A DNA stretch of 64,000 nt from Streptomyces sp. NBC_01142 (GTDB lineage: Bacteria > Actinomycetota > Actinomycetes > Streptomycetales > Streptomycetaceae). The number at the start of each line of letters is the position of its first letter. Within the stretch, counting starts at the first letter, position 1. The position numbers were made by a program, and so were the translations under genes. The stretch covers positions 62,001 through 126,000 of the forward strand of contig NZ_JAPEOR010000006.1 of assembly GCF_026341125.1 (NCBI RefSeq), in the 5' to 3' direction. The notes beneath the pieces are model-generated. The model was not told the DNA's origin. It saw nothing but the letters and a program-made list of their open reading frames with translations, and ran no database searches. Positions 31,878-40,323 of the stretch are shown one piece after another.

Positions 31878-32839
31878 CTGGCCTCCTTCATAAGGGGAAC
31901 GGGGAACGGCGGGATGAGGGGCGCCGCCGGGGGAGCGGAGGGCTGGGGGCCGGGCCGGGTCGCGACGAGCCGGCCCGCGGCGTTGAGCTGGAGGTAGGGG
32001 CGCATGATCTCCGGGATGGGAGCCGTGTCCGGGACTCCGCGCGCGATAGCGCCCCACTCGCCCGTGGTCAGGAACTCGTTGCCGATGTACTCGGTGTACG
32101 CGGGCGGGATCGCCTCGGTGAGCTCCTCGTGGACGTCGGTCCAGTGGATGTCCATGGCCTGCTGCATCTCGCGGACGGTGCCCTTGCCGCCGCCCTTCCC
32201 GTACGCGGCGATGTACGGGCCGTCACGCCACACGCCGTGCCGCATGCCGCGGACGTATCCCCGGTGCGGCTGGTGCGGACGCTCGTTGGCGGGCCAGTAG
32301 TCGATCTCGAAGTACCGGTGCCGCAGGACGCCCAGCCCGAACATCTCGCCGCACAGGACCAGGTCCCGCCGCAGCTGGGACCCCTGGACGTTCTCGACGA
32401 CGGACGGCACGCCGTACCAGGCGAACAGCTCACGCGTGGCCGGGATCAGGTCGACGTACTCGCGGCCCTTGTTCGTGCCCTTGGTCAAGGTGCACGAGTG
32501 CTGGCACGGCGGCGAGGCATGAACGAGGTCGAACTCCTGGACATGAGCGTGGGCGAACTCCAGGGCGTCGCCCCGGTGGAACTCGAAGGGGTAGTTGGGC
32601 CGCGCGCGTATGTCGACGCCCACGACGTCGAAACCGGCCTGGTAGTACCCCATCCCGGCCCCGCCCGCGCAGCAGAACAGGTCCAGCACGCGCGGCCGCC
32701 GGCCGGGGAAGGACGGCCGCCTGGGCAGCCGCATGCGCCGCGACGGCCGGCAGGCGCCCGCGGCACAACACGGCAGATCCACACGTCCGGGCCGCCACCG
32801 CACCGACGGCGCGCGCAGCAAGGTCAGCGGCCCGGTCAC
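31874..32839 (-). CDS. phage-type DNA cytosine-5 methyltransferase
   Basis: 321 residues. Motif I VLDLFCCAGGAGMGY (51-65), motif IV HASPPCQHS (108-116) with catalytic C112, motif VI VVENV (147-151), motif VIII RHRYFEI (173-179), and a C-terminal EAIPPAYTEYIG. This compact form, with almost no target-recognition domain, is typical of actinophage enzymes, and its specificity cannot be predicted. The first 45 residues are an arginine-rich extension. GTG 32839 overlaps the upstream stop codon. No restriction enzyme is adjacent, so protection or regulation is more likely than a restriction system. Confidence 0.9.
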   Translation of the reverse strand: MTGPLTLLRAPSVRWRPGRVDLPCCAAGACRPSRRMRLPRRPSFPGRRPRVLDLFCCAGGAGMGYYQAGFDVVGVDIRARPNYPFEFHRGDALEFAHAHVQEFDLVHASPPCQHSCTLTKGTNKGREYVDLIPATRELFAWYGVPSVVENVQGSQLRRDLVLCGEMFGLGVLRHRYFEIDYWPANERPHQPHRGYVRGMRHGVWRDGPYIAAYGKGGGKGTVREMQQAMDIHWTDVHEELTEAIPPAYTEYIGNEFLTTGEWGAIARGVPDTAPIPEIMRPYLQLNAAGRLVATRPGPQPSAPPAAPLIPPFPVPLMKEAS

Positions 32840-33330
32840 TCAGCCTCCGGGGCACCCGGCAGGCGCCGGGCCAACACGGCAAGCGCGTCGAGCACTTCGG
32901 CCGCGTGCCGCACCTGGCCGGCCTCGTTGTCCTCCGTCTGCGTCCACGCCCCACGACGGGAGGTATTGAAGAACGGGATGACCTTCCGCAGCGAGATCAG
33001 CGGCGTGCCGTGCACGTTGCACTCGGCATCAAGGACCCCCACGCCCGGAACGTGGGCGACGTAGGAGCCGATGGAGGGGTAGCAGGGGTCCTGCCAGACG
33101 ACGAACGCCGCCGAGGGGGCGCTCTTCACGAGCGCGTCCGCCAGGGCGCGGGCGGACCCGGCCGCCACCTCGCCGGTGCTGTAGACGAAGCCGAGGTCCA
33201 GGCGCACAGGCGTAGAGCCAAGGCCGTAGTCGGTCGTCACCTCGCCGGCATGGAAGGCGGCCAGCACGGCGTGGACTTCGCCGTCATCGACGGCGTAGAT
33301 GATGACCTGCAACTGCGAACTGCCGGACAG
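32836..33330 (-). CDS. hypothetical protein, 164 aa, probable CTG start
   Basis: AAGGAG is followed at six bases by CTG 33330 in frame, giving SGSSQLQVIIYAVDDG; a TTG six codons later lacks a ribosome site. The sequence is alpha/beta (QVIIYAVDDGEVHAVLAAF; ALADALVKSAPSAAFVVWQD) and unrecognised. Coupled to the cytosine methyltransferase through an overlapping stop/start, so probably functionally linked. Confidence 0.6.
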   Translation of the reverse strand: MSGSSQLQVIIYAVDDGEVHAVLAAFHAGEVTTDYGLGSTPVRLDLGFVYSTGEVAAGSARALADALVKSAPSAAFVVWQDPCYPSIGSYVAHVPGVGVLDAECNVHGTPLISLRKVIPFFNTSRRGAWTQTEDNEAGQVRHAAEVLDALAVLARRLPGAPEAE

Positions 33331-33463
33331 AGCAATCTCCTTGCGTCAGGGGAACTGGGGCGGCGCGGCGAGCGCGGGGAGCTACCGGGAACGCGCGGGA
33401 TGTGCGCGAGCAGGGCGTGCTGCCGTGCTGACCTATCGGGGAACGGTGATCGTCCTGCGCGGA

Positions 33464-33506
33464 CCGGTCCCGGTCACGGCAGTAGCCCGCGGTGACCGGG
33501 ACCCGG
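33464..33506 (-). terminator. hairpin terminator of the RNA ligase gene
   Basis: GGTCCCGGTCAC and exact complement (33466-33477 with 33492-33503), seven bases beyond the RNA ligase stop codon. Confidence 0.8.
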
Positions 33507-33512
33507 TGATGG

Positions 33513-34325
33513 TCAGCGCGCGGCGTGGCGCTGCATCGTGCGGGCGTAGTCCTCGACGCGGGCCTTGGCGATCAGGGAACGGTCGCTCGTGCGCAGAACG
33601 ATTCCCTCCGGACGACCTCCGGCGCCGTCGTCCAGCGCGACGCGCGTGCTGGGCAGGCGGGTGGCGAGAAAGTGCTGCATCCCGGTCAGGTCGGTCGGGA
33701 GCTGGTCCGCGGTGATGCGGTCCAGGCGCGGCGTCAGCTCGATGCCGTTCTCCATGGCCGCGAGAGCGAGGTCGTCCTCGGCGAGGAACTGCTGGCCGCC
33801 GTTCTTGCGCCACGAACTGATCGCGGGGCGCGGGCGCTCCAGGACCGAGGCGTCCACGGCAGCGACGTCGAAGAGGCGGTATCCCACCGCGCGATTGCCG
33901 GTGTACTGCTTGCTGGCCTTGGTGATCTTGTCGCCGAAGACCTCGAAGAAGTAGACGCGGATGCCCGCTGCGGGCGCCGTCAGGCGATCGGCCAGCGACC
34001 GCAGGGCAGGAACGATGCTGTCGGTCTCGTTGATGACACGGTCGTCGCGTGCGTGAAGGAGGTCCTCCCGGCTGCCGATCACGTAATCGCCGTCAGGCAG
34101 GACGGCGACCCTCGCATTCGTGCCGTCCACCTTCTCGGTGAGAACCACGTCGTCGCTGAAGGCCACCACGTTGTCGAGCAAGGTGCCGCGGTCGATCTCG
34201 TGGTACGTGGGGATGGGCGGGTACTTCGTCGCCGAGTTCAGAGCGTCGAGATCAAGCGCGTCGAGATTGAGCAAGAAGTCCTCCGTGGGCCGGGCGTTCC
34301 CGGCATCGACAAGCGAGGTGAGCAC
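33513..34325 (-). CDS. RNA ligase (nucleotidyltransferase family)
   Basis: 270 residues from GTG 34325. Ligase motif I EKVDGTN with adenylated lysine K65, motif Ia/III-like IGSREDLLH and VYFFEVFGD, motif IV RPEGIVLRT, and motif V IAKARVEDYAR, all in order; the family is the Rnl2-like RNA_ligase group common in phages. Such enzymes reseal nicked RNA, notably tRNAs cut by host anticodon nucleases. Promoter P7 places the transcript start only a few bases before the GTG, so the message is almost leaderless. The frame extends to TTG 34367, but that codon lies in the -35. A single-gene unit ending in a terminator. Confidence 0.85.
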   Translation of the reverse strand: MLTSLVDAGNARPTEDFLLNLDALDLDALNSATKYPPIPTYHEIDRGTLLDNVVAFSDDVVLTEKVDGTNARVAVLPDGDYVIGSREDLLHARDDRVINETDSIVPALRSLADRLTAPAAGIRVYFFEVFGDKITKASKQYTGNRAVGYRLFDVAAVDASVLERPRPAISSWRKNGGQQFLAEDDLALAAMENGIELTPRLDRITADQLPTDLTGMQHFLATRLPSTRVALDDGAGGRPEGIVLRTSDRSLIAKARVEDYARTMQRHAAR

Positions 34326-34338
34326 CCCGCGTAACTCA

Positions 34339-34380
34339 AAAGTACGACACAGAGGGGTATGCGTCAAATTTATTACGTCA
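34339..34380 (-). promoter_or_regulatory. family promoter P7
   Basis: Leftward: TGACGTAATAAATTTGAC ending in -35 TTGACG (34362-34367), spacer 17, -10 TACTTT (34339-34344). Confidence 0.8.
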
Positions 34381-34405
34381 GAGTGAGAGGTGGCCGCTTC
34401 GGGTG

Positions 34406-34447
34406 TGACGCTATTAAGTTGACATAGAACCGCGTGGGGAGTAAATT
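34406..34447 (+). promoter_or_regulatory. family promoter P8
   Basis: Rightward: TGACGCTATTAAGTTGAC ending in -35 TTGACA (34419-34424), spacer 17, -10 TAAATT (34442-34447). P7 and P8 are divergent, with their boxes only about 25 bp apart. Confidence 0.85.
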
Positions 34448-34490
34448 AGTGATTACCTTGTTCGGGTCGCTGACCAGGAAGGAACCCACG

Positions 34491-34658
34491 ATGAAGCCCC
34501 GTCTGAGCGACTACACCCGCAACCGCGCCCACGCCGTTGCCACACAGAACCTGCGCCGCTCGGGAGCCAGCGGGGCTCACGCGGGCGGTCCGAAGCGCCA
34601 GCGCAACCGGCACGCCGCCAAGAAGTCGGCCATCCGCTTCTCCGCCACTGCCGGATGA
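34491..34658 (+). CDS. small basic protein, 55 aa
   Basis: ATG 34491 has AGGAAGGA upstream. Very basic (RNRAHAVATQNLRRSG; PKRQRNRHAAKKSA), so probably binds nucleic acid. First gene of the P8 unit, followed by two genes that appear to use CTG starts. No family. Confidence 0.65.
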   Translation: MKPRLSDYTRNRAHAVATQNLRRSGASGAHAGGPKRQRNRHAAKKSAIRFSATAG

Positions 34659-34701
34659 CCGCGAACGAACCTGCCCGTCGCAACCCACATCTGGAGAGGC
34701 C

Positions 34702-35268
34702 CTGACCACCACCTCAACCGCACCGCTCGCAGTGGTCGTCACGAGGGCAGACGGAGCAGTCACCCGGATCGGCCCCATCCTCACCCCGGACGTAGCCGAC
34801 GCGATCCACACCTCGCTGACCCGCTACACCACCATCCCGGAACAGGCCGCCGCGACCGCCGAGATCGTCCCCTTCGCCCCGGAGATGCTTCACCTGCCGC
34901 TCCTGGACGCCGAAGCCGGGACGCTCCTCGCGCTGATGGACGACGGCGAGCAGGGAGTCCAGGCCCCCTTCCCTAACGTTTGGGACCGCCTCGTCGCCCA
35001 GCACGGACTCGGCACGGCCGACACCGTCTGGAAGGAGGCGCTTGCCGCCCGCCAGACCCACCGCCACCACACCCCGACGGCCGGCGCACAGCGCGCTTCC
35101 CGCGCGCAGGCTGACGACCGCTTTGACCACGCGCTTCGGGAGCTGCTCCTGGCGAGCATCGGCCCCGGAGGCATCTCGCCCGCCGCCTTGGACGACACCC
35201 TGGCCGGCATCCGGCGCCTGGCAGACGACTGGGCGCGGTCGCGCCAGCTCCCCAGCCCCGGCCGCTGA
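34702..35268 (+). CDS. hypothetical protein, 188 aa, probable CTG start
   Basis: GGAGAGGCC leads directly to CTG 34702 (TTTSTAPLAVVV...), and no ATG/GTG/TTG lies at a suitable place in the frame. Strand-rich N-terminus (LAVVVTRADGAVTRIGPIL) and helical C-terminus. Second gene of the P8 unit. Unrecognised. Confidence 0.6.
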   Translation: MTTTSTAPLAVVVTRADGAVTRIGPILTPDVADAIHTSLTRYTTIPEQAAATAEIVPFAPEMLHLPLLDAEAGTLLALMDDGEQGVQAPFPNVWDRLVAQHGLGTADTVWKEALAARQTHRHHTPTAGAQRASRAQADDRFDHALRELLLASIGPGGISPAALDDTLAGIRRLADDWARSRQLPSPGR

Positions 35269-35342
35269 CCCTGGCCCGACACACCATTCAACCCGCGGGC
35301 CGACACCGCCCGCGGCCCCATCCGCCCGTCAAAGGAGACCCC

Positions 35343-35615
35343 CTGACCCCCCTGACTCCCGGACTCATCCACGAGCTGCACCAGGCCGCGTTCTACTTGC
35401 CACCCGACCCCGACGCTCCCGGTGAAGCGGTCCCCGTCCTGGCTCTCGTCGGACTCCGCATCGCGACGTACATCACCGAAGACGGCGTGCTGTTCATCGA
35501 GGTGGACTCCGAGGAAGCCGCTCCCGTCGTCCGCCGGGGCGCGGACGGCAACCTGACGGTCAGCGTGCGTGTGGACTCCCGCACCGCACAGTCCTGGGCC
35601 CGCGCCGGGGACTGA
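35343..35615 (+). CDS. hypothetical protein, 90 aa, probable CTG start
   Basis: AAAGGAGA is followed at five bases by CTG 35343 (TPLTPGLIHELHQAAFYL). The only other frame start is a weak upstream-less codon at 35397. Helix, then a beta sheet (VPVLALVGLRIATYI; GVLFIEVDSEEAAPVV). Third gene of the P8 unit. Unrecognised. Confidence 0.6.
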   Translation: MTPLTPGLIHELHQAAFYLPPDPDAPGEAVPVLALVGLRIATYITEDGVLFIEVDSEEAAPVVRRGADGNLTVSVRVDSRTAQSWARAGD

Positions 35616-35723
35616 TCGGTCTGGCGCCCGCGCCGAACTCGCCCTGGCTGTTGCCATACGGTGCGAGCCCGGTGCGGGCATCTGCGGCCACCGAAACCGT
35701 CCGGCCGCCCGGTGGAAGGCTCG

Positions 35724-37388
35724 TCAACCGTGAGGTCCAGGACTCTGGGGAACGTGGGTCCGGCCACGCCCCCGCGCGACCCTGACAAGCACCTCACGCA
35801 CGGACTCGGCGCCACGGCGCGCAGACCAGCCGGCCACGCTCTCCAACGGCCGCTCCTCCGGCGGCAGAGCCCATGACGCCGAGGAACCCAGGTGCATGAG
35901 CCGCTTCCCGGCTCGTTCCGTGTCAGCGGTGATGCAGCGGAGATCCCACCCCGGCCGACACGGCACGATCAGCCCCCCGCGCGTCACACGTCGCACCATC
36001 GGCAACACCTTCACCCACGGGGGCGACTTCTCGAGGTCCTGGTCGGTCACCCCCTGCAGCCGTCGGCTGCCCAGGGGCGACAACGGCCGTACGAGGCGGT
36101 CCAGGAGCACGGTGCCGGTAGCGATGTCGACGACCGCGATGTCGACGATCTCGTCCGCCTCCCCGGCTGCGGTGGGCGGACCGGACGTGCGAGTGCACAG
36201 AACGACACCCGCGCCGTCCTCCAGAAGCGGGCGGGCCCACCGGGCCCGGCGCCCCCACAACGTGCCGCCGACCCGGATCTCCGCTTGGAACCGCGCGACA
36301 GCCGGCTCTGCACGCAGTTCCGCGGCGATCGCGTCGGCAGCCGGGGCGCCCTCGGAGTCACGCACCCAGTCGAGCTCCCAGGCGCCCGTCCGCTCATCGT
36401 GGTGCGCCCAGACCTCGACCTGGTGGCGGTCGGCCAGGCCACCGGCGAACGCGTGGATCAACTCGCCCCGGCTCGGCTGCCTGCTCACCAACTCGCGCAG
36501 CGGGCTGGGGGCACCCGGCCGCACGCCGCGGACCTCCTCCCACGGCACCCCGGGAAGGTCCCGCAGTGCCTCGACGTCGCGGGTGGCGAACAGCGGGACG
36601 TCGATCCACCGGCTCCTGCCGACCTTGGACTCGACGTACGTCTGCGGGGTGATCCATCCCGCGTCCAAGACGTACTTCCAGTCCGTGGACCGGATCTCCA
36701 GCAGGCCGCACGCGGCGTCCGACCCGATGAGCCGGTCACCGACGACGCGCTCGCACAGCTTCTCGTCGGCAGCGAGAGCGTCCAGGTCGGCCGTCGCGTA
36801 CCGGCCGCCCCGCCCCGCGCTGATCACGCCCTCCGCCGCAATCTTCTCCAACTCGGCAACGCGCCACGCCAGACGGTCGGCGGCGTCCGCGGGCTTCATG
36901 CTCACCGCGGCCCACGCCTGCCACTCTGCCTCCCGGCGGGCATCCGCCTCCTCGCGCGCACGAACAACCTCCGCCAGTGAGGCCCGCCCGGCATCGGACA
37001 GTGCCCTCGCGTCCTTCACGGAGTACAGGGCAAAGCCGTTGTACGACCCGACGATCCGAAGGAAGCCCAGCTCGGCCAGCGCGGGAATGTCGGCCGACTT
37101 CACGGTGCAGCCGGCCGACTCCGAGAGCACCTCCTCGGCCAGGCGGTGCGCTCCCAGGCCCTCCCTGTCCTCGATCGCCTCGCGGATCTCCTGCGCGCGG
37201 GGCGCGAGTTCATCGGCTACGGCCCGCGACCATCCACGCGGCTTGTCCCGGGCCGGAACAAGCCCCAGCTCCTGAGCTCGCTTCACCATCCACATCGGGA
37301 GACCGAGCTCGTCGGCCAGTTGCGTGCTGTTCACGACCGGGGGCCGCGTAGTGGCCGCAGGCCCCGGTCCTTCGGTGCGGTTCGTCAT
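35724..37388 (-). CDS. multi-HTH protein fused to a degenerate DnaQ-like domain
   Basis: 554 residues. Residues 20-280 contain repeated helix-turn-helix-like units (STQLADELGLPMWMVKRAQE; CGLLEIRSTDWKYVLDAGWI) shared with the 226-residue protein at 44.6 kb. Residues 394-540 follow the layout of a DEDD 3'-5' exonuclease: VVLCTRTSG (395-403) in place of DxETTG, EIVDIAVVD, LVRPLSPLG, LQGVTDQDL, and LIVPCRPGWDLR. The first two catalytic acids are replaced by C398 and R400, and the usual HNxxFD is CRPGWD, so catalysis is unlikely. ATG 37388 follows GAGAGGA. Probably a regulator or structural DNA-binding protein. Confidence 0.7.
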   Translation of the reverse strand: MTNRTEGPGPAATTRPPVVNSTQLADELGLPMWMVKRAQELGLVPARDKPRGWSRAVADELAPRAQEIREAIEDREGLGAHRLAEEVLSESAGCTVKSADIPALAELGFLRIVGSYNGFALYSVKDARALSDAGRASLAEVVRAREEADARREAEWQAWAAVSMKPADAADRLAWRVAELEKIAAEGVISAGRGGRYATADLDALAADEKLCERVVGDRLIGSDAACGLLEIRSTDWKYVLDAGWITPQTYVESKVGRSRWIDVPLFATRDVEALRDLPGVPWEEVRGVRPGAPSPLRELVSRQPSRGELIHAFAGGLADRHQVEVWAHHDERTGAWELDWVRDSEGAPAADAIAAELRAEPAVARFQAEIRVGGTLWGRRARWARPLLEDGAGVVLCTRTSGPPTAAGEADEIVDIAVVDIATGTVLLDRLVRPLSPLGSRRLQGVTDQDLEKSPPWVKVLPMVRRVTRGGLIVPCRPGWDLRCITADTERAGKRLMHLGSSASWALPPEERPLESVAGWSARRGAESVREVLVRVARGRGRTHVPQSPGPHG

Positions 37389-37433
37389 TGCGTACGTCCT
37401 CTCGCAAGTACCCACTGCGATGCGGGCAGCCAG

Positions 37434-37462
37434 AAACTGACATAAGGCGCAAAATATGTCAA
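37434..37462 (-). promoter_or_regulatory. possible weak family promoter P9
   Basis: Leftward: TTGACA (37457-37462), spacer 17, CAGTTT (37434-37439). The upstream box is shortened (TGATGCTAGTTGAC), so family membership is doubtful. Precedes the multi-HTH gene. Confidence 0.45.
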
Positions 37463-37597
37463 CTAGCATCAAAAATAAGAGAGTTGGAGCCATGGCGCTC
37501 GAAGTTGAGCGGCCGCGCTGTGCGACAGGGTGCCCCTTCGCGACGTTCTGGCCTGGCGTCGATCCGCCCGACGGGCCGGTGGCCCGAGGATTCAGGG

Positions 37598-37639
37598 TGA
37601 CGCAATTAAGTTGATCTGGATCGCCTGGTGAGTTAAATT
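37598..37639 (+). promoter_or_regulatory. family promoter P10
   Basis: Rightward: TGACGCAATTAAGTTGAT overlapping -35 TTGATC (37611-37616), spacer 17, -10 TAAATT (37634-37639). Serves the DUF4314 gene. Confidence 0.8.
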
Positions 37640-37808
37640 ATGAGGGCTATCGGAGTGGGTTCCGCCTCGTGATGGCAGCCCTCATGGAGCAGTCCGGCCC
37701 ATCTCACCTCGAAGGCCCTGCCCTCGCGAGGCGGCGCCGCGCAGCTGGCGGCTCACCCATCCCCGCACGCCGCCCCAGCACCACCCGCCGAGTCATGAAG
37801 GAGCCCTC

Positions 37809-38021
37809 GTGGACGAGGAGTTCGTTGAAGGGAACCGCATTCGGGTGCTTCGGTGCACCGACGAGTTCGATCCCTTGCCCGTCGGCGCCACCGGAACCGT
37901 TCGTTCATGGAACCCGTTCCCAGGCCTGCGTCAGCTCCGCGTGGCCTGGGACGCACCGCACGCTCACCGGCAGCTGATGCTCACGCTCACCGACGACGGT
38001 GACCTGGTCGAGAAGATCTGA
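37809..38021 (+). CDS. DUF4314 protein, 70 aa
   Basis: GTG 37809 follows AAGGAG. NRIRVLRCTDEFDPLPVGATGTVRSW, then LRVAWDAPHAHRQLMLTLTDD, follow the DUF4314 pattern (an SH3-like barrel of GxRVxLxxxxD...PxGxxGTV...WDxG). DUF4314 proteins are common on mobile elements; function unknown. Starts the P10 unit. Confidence 0.75.
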   Translation: MDEEFVEGNRIRVLRCTDEFDPLPVGATGTVRSWNPFPGLRQLRVAWDAPHAHRQLMLTLTDDGDLVEKI

Positions 38022-38048
38022 AGTCCCCCGCGGCCCCTGGAGATCCCT

Positions 38049-38102
38049 TTGCTCAACCCGCTCCTGTGGGCCGGGCAGCTCGCGGTGACCGGCGCCGCGT
38101 AG
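38049..38102 (+). CDS. possible micropeptide, 17 aa
   Basis: GGAGATCCC precedes TTG 38049, giving LNPLLWAGQLAVTGA, a short hydrophobic peptide, eight bases before a terminator stem. Too short to be sure; the good ribosome site is the only support. Confidence 0.3.
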   Translation: MLNPLLWAGQLAVTGAA

Positions 38103-38109
38103 AGCGTCC

Positions 38110-38138
38110 GCCGCCCGTCTGTCCCGCCGACGGGCGGC
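38110..38138. terminator. bidirectional hairpin terminator
   Basis: GCCGCCCGTC and exact complement, between convergent units. Confidence 0.75.
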
Positions 38139-38146
38139 GGAACGGC

Positions 38147-38803
38147 TTACCCGCGGTTGTTCACGTAGGGAACGAGGCCCGCGGCCGTGAATCCCAGTCC
38201 GCGGCCTCGGCGGAACTCCTCCAGCCGCTTTTGGTCCGTGTACTGATCCGCCGGCATCCCCGGCGGAGTACGCACGCCGAGCTGGATCCCATAGAGGCAC
38301 AGGACGAACCCCGTGGACACGGCGGCGGAGATCCAGGCGGGATTGAGCGGGACAGCGATCCGCGAGAAGGCCTCTCCATTGGGACTCCGAAGCTCCAGCT
38401 GCTCGTCGGCGAGCCGGTGCAGGGTCCAGCCGGGCGCGGGGCGCAGCGCGGCGAACCCGCGGCTGAACCGTCCCATACCCAAGCCAATCGCCGCCTCCGC
38501 CTGCTGCTCCCGATCAGGCTGACCGGGGATCCGCATCATCAAGGCCCGTTCCGGCTCGAACAACGCCGCCGGCAACTGGCCGGTCTCACCGGGATCGACC
38601 GTCACCGCCCCGGACTCGAGGTCGAAGCCGCTGGCGACCTGGCCGAGTTGAAGCGCGGGGTCGTCCCAGAACGTCACCCGCCCGTGGTTGTCGAGCGTGT
38701 CGGCCACCGCAGTGACGTGGGACGCAAAGTGGGCGTGGCCCACCGGGCGCCCGTCGACCTGGAACCGGCTGTGGCGCTGCTTCCTCGGCTTGAACCTGCC
38801 CAT
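38147..38803 (-). CDS. hypothetical protein, 218 aa
   Basis: ATG 38803 follows AGGAGG. Basic N-terminus (GRFKPRKQRHSRFQ), a mixed region, and a C-terminal part with one hydrophobic stretch (WISAAVSTGFVLCLYGIQLGV) that may be a buried helix or one membrane pass. Single-gene leftward unit ending at a shared terminator. Unrecognised. Confidence 0.6.
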   Translation of the reverse strand: MGRFKPRKQRHSRFQVDGRPVGHAHFASHVTAVADTLDNHGRVTFWDDPALQLGQVASGFDLESGAVTVDPGETGQLPAALFEPERALMMRIPGQPDREQQAEAAIGLGMGRFSRGFAALRPAPGWTLHRLADEQLELRSPNGEAFSRIAVPLNPAWISAAVSTGFVLCLYGIQLGVRTPPGMPADQYTDQKRLEEFRRGRGLGFTAAGLVPYVNNRG

Positions 38804-39131
38804 GAGGGCCTCCTGCTCGCGTAGGTCCGCCCCGCTCGCCGCCAGGCGGGGCGGAGCACATCGGCGCGGCTCTTCACAGCCGCGTGCCGATGCTCGAACG
38901 AGGCCCCTGTGGATAGAGGCCGCACCTCGGGACCCATGCAGGGGGAGCACGCTGGGCGCCCCGGGCCCAGACGCCGCGGGGCGGCCAAGAACGCGTCCCT
39001 GGCCGTTGTGGCGCAGGGGCTGCTTCGCGCCACCGCCGGGCGGCTGGCCTCGGCACCGTGCGCGGAGTAGAACGGATGGCGGAGCCAGGTGAGTTGAGAT
39101 GGCACGTTGGCTGTCGAGGTGGCGCTACTGC
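38804..39131. other. 328-nt gap with hairpin and 16-bp motif
   Basis: Contains a long imperfect hairpin at 38859-38892 (CATCGGCGCGGCT with AGCCGCGTGCCGATG), a smaller GCCCCGC inverted pair near 38829-38853, and copy 4 of the dispersed 16-bp motif at 38907-38922 (CTGTGGATAGAGGCCG, one base different). No gene seen. Confidence 0.55.
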
Positions 39132-40310
39132 TCAGGTGATGGTGGCCGACCAGCCCCTGCGAGAGAACGTGGCCGCCCCTTCGGGGGTGATGGTCACCGT
39201 GGCGCCCCGGACTGGGAGGTCGCCGTCCACGGCGAGCCACGTGCGGATGCGCTCCAGTTCGTCCCACAGCCGCCGCGGCCCGCCCTGATGCACGGTTGGG
39301 GATTCTCGGCGTCCCGTAGCCGTGGCGCGGGCCCAGGAGCCGTCCGCGTGGAGCATGTAGACGGTGCGGGTGCCGTCGTCCGACTTGTGCTGGCGGTGGT
39401 CGATGTCGGGCGCGAGGAGTTCCAACGTGGAGCGCACGTCCCAGGTGTCCGGCACGTACATCAGTGGATAGCGGCTGGTGGTGATGCTCTCGCCCTCGGC
39501 GTGCTGGGCGGTCTGCCACACCTGGGGGTTCTCCGGGAAGGTGTCGTCGTAGTCCTCGCCATGGCGTGCGCTCATGAACCCGGCCGCCTCCGGTGCGACG
39601 TACCCGACGGCGCCGCCGTCTGGGGCCTTGTCCGCGACGATGACCAGCCCGGTGTGGGCGAGGGTGGTCACCAGCCGTCCGCCGGGGGCGAGCGCCTTCA
39701 ACCACGAGACGGGCACGGCGGACACCGAGACGGTGGAGATGATGCGGTCGTAGCTGCCCGCGGGCAGGTCGCCGGTCAGGTCGCAGACCTCGACCCTCGG
39801 ATGGTGGCCGGCAGCGGCCAGCCGCTCCCGCGCCGCCTTCACCAGATACGGATCGACGTCCACGCTCGTGACCTGCTCCTCGCCGAGACGAACACAGGCC
39901 AGGGCCGTGCCGTAGCCGCTGCCGGTGGTCACCAGCAGGCGGGAGGTGTCGGTGATGAACGCGGCCCGGTACATCAGCAGCACCAGTGCGGGCAGCGTGG
40001 AGGACGAGGTGGAACGCAGGTCCCTTCCCCCGGGGAGGGTCTGGCCCATCTCGGCGTGGTCGGCGTGGTGGGGGCCGACACGGGTGACGAGCGTGGTGTC
40101 GGCGTAGACGTCCCGCAGCCATGCGTCGGTGTCGCCGGCACCGTCACGCAGCTCCCACACATGCTCGCTGCTGCTGCTGCTGGTGGTCCTGGTCCACCAC
40201 CGGGGCAGGAACAGGTGCCTCGGCGTGGTGGCCAGGGCCTGGAACCAGCGCGACTCGGGCCGGATCACGGTCTCGGCGGCAAGCCGTCGCGCTGCTGATT
40301 CCCAGTCCAT
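39132..40310 (-). CDS. FxLD/TgmC-type peptide methyltransferase
   Basis: 392 residues. RWFQALATTPRHLFLPRWW at 21-39, the SAM site TTGSGYGTAL (128-137), VTSVDVDPYLVKAARERL and GGRLVTT follow the isoaspartate-methyltransferase-like family found beside ATP-grasp, lanthipeptide (FxLD) and other actinomycete RiPP genes. The C-terminal 180 residues are the family extension. ATG 40310 is 13 bases after the radical SAM stop, so they form an operon. Presumed to O-methylate a ribosomal peptide. No ATP-grasp or lanthionine synthetase lies nearby. Confidence 0.75.
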   Translation of the reverse strand: MDWESAARRLAAETVIRPESRWFQALATTPRHLFLPRWWTRTTSSSSSEHVWELRDGAGDTDAWLRDVYADTTLVTRVGPHHADHAEMGQTLPGGRDLRSTSSSTLPALVLLMYRAAFITDTSRLLVTTGSGYGTALACVRLGEEQVTSVDVDPYLVKAARERLAAAGHHPRVEVCDLTGDLPAGSYDRIISTVSVSAVPVSWLKALAPGGRLVTTLAHTGLVIVADKAPDGGAVGYVAPEAAGFMSARHGEDYDDTFPENPQVWQTAQHAEGESITTSRYPLMYVPDTWDVRSTLELLAPDIDHRQHKSDDGTRTVYMLHADGSWARATATGRRESPTVHQGGPRRLWDELERIRTWLAVDGDLPVRGATVTITPEGAATFSRRGWSATIT

Positions 40311-40323
40311 CGGGGGTGTCCTT

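Noticed and set aside
30..38922. Replication origin from DnaA-box-like motifs
   Set aside because: Only four copies spread over 39 kb, without clustering or an adjacent initiator gene.
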